Assembly: GCA_026982235.1 (NCBI GenBank)
Contig: JALSHM010000436.1
Location: 1-9,268 of the forward strand
DNA from: Robiginitomaculum sp.
Lineage (GTDB): Bacteria > Pseudomonadota > Alphaproteobacteria > Caulobacterales > Maricaulaceae
DNA length: 9,268 nucleotides
Direction of reading: 5' to 3'
Shown: positions 6,966-9,268 of the stretch, in pieces
Numbering within the stretch: the stretch's first letter is position 1
How the letters are laid out: every line of letters starts with the position of its first letter
The notes under the pieces: model-generated
Told to the model about the DNA's origin: nothing
The model's database searches: none
Seen by the model: only the letters and a program-made list of their open reading frames with translations
Translations under genes and position numbers: made by a program

Positions 6966-9268
6966 ATGCCCCGAACAATGTTAATCGACGCCTCCCACCC
7001 GGAAGAAACCCGTGTGGCAGTGGTCGACGGAACCCGCCTGGAAGAACTTGATTTTGAAAGCGCCGCAAAGCGGCAAATACGCGGAAATGTCTATCTCGCC
7101 CGTGTGACAAGGGTAGAACCCTCTTTACAGGCGGCTTTTGTAGAATTTGGCGGCAACCGCCACGGTTTCCTCGCCTTTTCGGAAATCCACCCTGATTATT
7201 ACCAAATCCCGGTTGAAGACCGCAAAGCCTTGCTCGAAGAAGAGCAAGCCGACAGTCTTGAAGACGAAGAAGACACGGATGAAGACAAAGAAAATGAGGC
7301 GCAGAAAAAACCTGTCGCCAAGAGACGTCGTAAAAGCAAGTCTGTCACCAAAAAACAGGACGCAGACACCCCCGAAGAAGCTAACTCTGATGACGACGAC
7401 GACGAAACGGCTGCGGAATCGGATATTGAAGACGACGCAGACATAGATGATGATGATGATATAGAAGAAGAAAAACCATCAAAAAAGAAATCTGCCAAAA
7501 ATAAAAAAGATGACGATGACGACGACGACGATGATGATGATATTGCCGATGCCGCAGACGAAGAAGTTGAAGAAGAGCAAGCACAGCAAAAAGACAAGCG
7601 CCGCAAGCGCATGTCCAGGCGCCGTTATAAAATTCAAGAAGTAATTAAGCGGGGTCAAATTTTACTCATTCAAGCGGTCAAAGAAGAACGTGGCAATAAA
7701 GGTGCCGCCGTCACCACATATATGTCCCTTGCGGGTCGATATTGCGTACTGATGCCTAACACGCCGCGCGGTGGGGGAATTTCGCGCAAAATTGCCAATG
7801 GTTCTGATCGCAAACGCCTAAAATCTATTATGAGCGAGCTGGAAGTTCCCAAAGGTATGGGCTTAATCGTGCGCACAGCAGGGGCCAAACGCACAAAAAG
7901 CGAGATTAAACGGGATTTCAACTATCTTTCCAAGCTCTGGGACACCATCCGCAGCACTACCCTTAAAAGTATCGCACCAGCCCTCATCCACGAAGAAGCC
8001 AATTTGGTGAAGCGTTCAATCCGTGATTTGTACGGCAAAGACATTGACAAGGTTTATGTCCAAGGGGACGAAGGCTATCGCCTCGCCAAGGATTTCATTA
8101 AACTGCTCATGCCGAGCCACGCTAAAAATGTGCAACCTTATACGGACGATATTCCCTTGTTTTTGCGCTATCAGGTTGAAAGCCAAATCGAAAACTGCCT
8201 AGAGCCTATTGCTCAGCTTAAATCTGGTGGCTATTTGGTTATCCACCCGACCGAAGCACTGGTCTCTATTGATGTGAACTCAGGGCGATCAACCAAAGAA
8301 CGCAATGTCGAACGCACCGCATTTAAAACAAACCTAGAAGCGGCGGATGAAGTCGCGCGGCAAATGCGCCTGCGCGACCTAGCCGGGCTGGTTGTTATTG
8401 ACTTTATCGACATGGATCAAAACCGCCATAACCGTGCGGTGGAAAAACGTATGCGCGAAGCCCTCGCCCAAGACCGTGCGCGGGTGCAGATGGGGCGGAT
8501 TTCCCAATTTGGCCTCATGGAACTGTCTCGACAACGCCGCCGCCGCAGCTTGCTGGAAGGCTCTAGCGCATCGTGTGAACATTGCCACGGCGTAGGCCGC
8601 AAGCGCTCGGTTGAATCCAGTGCCCTTAAGGCCGTACGTGCCGTAGAAGAAGAAGCCGTACGTGGCCGCACGGCACGTATCCGTCTGACAGTCACACCTG
8701 ATGTGGCCGCATATTTGTTCAACGAGAAACGCGACCTTATCAATGCAATCGAAGCCGAAAACGGTATGTTCACCGAGATACTCGCGGACGACAGCTTGAT
8801 ACGCCCTGCTTTCACCATTGATATTGTGACCAAAAAACCTGGCGCAAATGATGATCCGCTGGACGAAATTGCCAAAGAGCACCGTAAATCTGCTCAAAGT
8901 CGTCGTGGTAAGTCTAATAGAAACAAAAGCAAGCAGCGCAATAAATCTGACGGTATATCAAATGAAGATATTATCGATAATGAAGAAAGCGCGGAAACAA
9001 CAGAAACTAGCGAAACCAACAAGCCATCTCGGAGTAGGCGCAGACGTGGCAGGCGCGGCGGAAGAAACCGACGCCCTAACAACAGTGACGCCAATAAAGA
9101 AGATGCGCAAACCGATACAGTTAAAGGTGAAACCAAAGATTCGGAAGCAAAAGAAGTAAAAGAATCAAAAGGCCCTGATGACGCCAAAGGCAAATCAACA
9201 GGCAAGAAAACTTCTCGTAGAACCCGTTCTGCGACTAAGAAGTCGGATGCCGCTCTGGTAGAACAGGC
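6966..9268 (+). CDS. rne: Ribonuclease E, catalytic half plus start of the C-terminal tail (3' end outside window)
   Basis: Endonuclease that starts mRNA decay and processes rRNA and tRNA precursors; scaffold of the degradosome. Start ATG 6966–6968 has GGAGA 5 nt upstream and gives MPRTMLIDASHPEETRVAVV, like other alphaproteobacterial RNase E. 767 codons are open to the window end. The S1 domain (about 36–260) is split by an insertion at about residues 85–220 of alternating acidic and basic blocks, including 11 consecutive Asp (182–192). KEERGNKGAAVTTYMSLAGR resumes the S1 fold. Catalytic metal ligands are Asp436 (SIDVNSG) and Asp479 (VVIDFIDM), 43 apart as in E. coli (303 and 346). The zinc-link CEHC is at 537–540. 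The offset from E. coli is 133 residues, all from the insertion. The small domain ends near 640, then a disordered tail with an Arg-rich block (689–703). The partner-binding C-terminus is not visible. Confidence 0.97.
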   Translation, partial: MPRTMLIDASHPEETRVAVVDGTRLEELDFESAAKRQIRGNVYLARVTRVEPSLQAAFVEFGGNRHGFLAFSEIHPDYYQIPVEDRKALLEEEQADSLEDEEDTDEDKENEAQKKPVAKRRRKSKSVTKKQDADTPEEANSDDDDDETAAESDIEDDADIDDDDDIEEEKPSKKKSAKNKKDDDDDDDDDDDIADAADEEVEEEQAQQKDKRRKRMSRRRYKIQEVIKRGQILLIQAVKEERGNKGAAVTTYMSLAGRYCVLMPNTPRGGGISRKIANGSDRKRLKSIMSELEVPKGMGLIVRTAGAKRTKSEIKRDFNYLSKLWDTIRSTTLKSIAPALIHEEANLVKRSIRDLYGKDIDKVYVQGDEGYRLAKDFIKLLMPSHAKNVQPYTDDIPLFLRYQVESQIENCLEPIAQLKSGGYLVIHPTEALVSIDVNSGRSTKERNVERTAFKTNLEAADEVARQMRLRDLAGLVVIDFIDMDQNRHNRAVEKRMREALAQDRARVQMGRISQFGLMELSRQRRRRSLLEGSSASCEHCHGVGRKRSVESSALKAVRAVEEEAVRGRTARIRLTVTPDVAAYLFNEKRDLINAIEAENGMFTEILADDSLIRPAFTIDIVTKKPGANDDPLDEIAKEHRKSAQSRRGKSNRNKSKQRNKSDGISNEDIIDNEESAETTETSETNKPSRSRRRRGRRGGRNRRPNNSDANKEDAQTDTVKGETKDSEAKEVKESKGPDDAKGKSTGKKTSRRTRSATKKSDAALVEQ

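Noticed and set aside
7509..7541. Eleven consecutive Asp codons as a triplet microsatellite
   Set aside because: The codons mix GAT and GAC in an irregular order, so it is not a pure repeat; selection on the protein is the better explanation.
7199..7612. Long minus-strand open frame rich in serine opposite the RNase E insertion
   Set aside because: It is the antisense of the GAT/GAC runs (Asp codons read as Ser on the other strand). It has no family resemblance, and the plus-strand frame is clearly RNase E.
8379..8897. Minus-strand open frame of 172 codons opposite rne
   Set aside because: Antisense to the highly conserved DNase I-like and zinc-link region of RNase E; composition follows the rne codons and no motif is seen.
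1..9268. CRISPR array, insertion sequence, prophage, tRNA or rRNA genes
   Set aside because: No spaced direct repeats of CRISPR size, no transposase or terminal inverted repeats, and no tRNA or rRNA-like sequence were seen on either strand by eye.

Overview
The window comes from an alphaproteobacterium. The order rne | amiC–mrcA–prfB, with rne divergent from the other three, is one I recall from Caulobacter-like genomes. The RNase E N-terminus (MPRTMLIDASHPEETR) and the CxxC-bearing transpeptidase region of the PBP1A look alphaproteobacterial. The moderate GC content, judged by eye, would suit a marine Maricaulales/Hyphomonadaceae-type lineage, but that placement is inference.

Layout. (1) Positions 3–293, plus strand: the last 96 codons of type I glutamine synthetase (glnA), including its adenylylation tyrosine. 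(2) Positions 347–992, minus strand: a HigB2/HigA2-type toxin-antitoxin module. Its promoter is strong by sequence and carries a perfect inverted-repeat operator. The toxin frame is broken by one missing base. (3) Positions 1097–5103, minus strand: prfB (release factor 2, with an intact programmed +1 frameshift site) downstream of mrcA (bifunctional PBP1A, whose frame is also broken by one missing base). (4) Positions 5238–6518, minus strand: amiC, a secreted AMIN + Amidase_3 peptidoglycan amidase. (5) Positions 6519–6965: a 447-bp divergent intergenic region with short direct repeats and the long rne leader. (6) Positions 6966–9268, plus strand: rne (RNase E), intact up to the window edge. 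It has an insertion of about 130 residues in its S1 domain, made of alternating acidic and basic blocks.

How the genes work together. amiC and mrcA form a cell-wall pair: one cleaves stem peptides off glycan, the other polymerises and cross-links it. They share a strand with prfB, which decodes UGA/UAA stops and regulates itself through a UGA codon in its own message. RNase E reads away from them and starts mRNA decay. The toxin-antitoxin cassette sits between two housekeeping blocks and looks like an acquired passenger.

I see no wholly new system. The points most worth checking are the block-charged RNase E insertion, the two unprogrammed single-base frameshifts (sequencing error or real decay), the apparently leaderless toxin promoter, and a cysteine-bearing insertion in the PBP1A transpeptidase domain.
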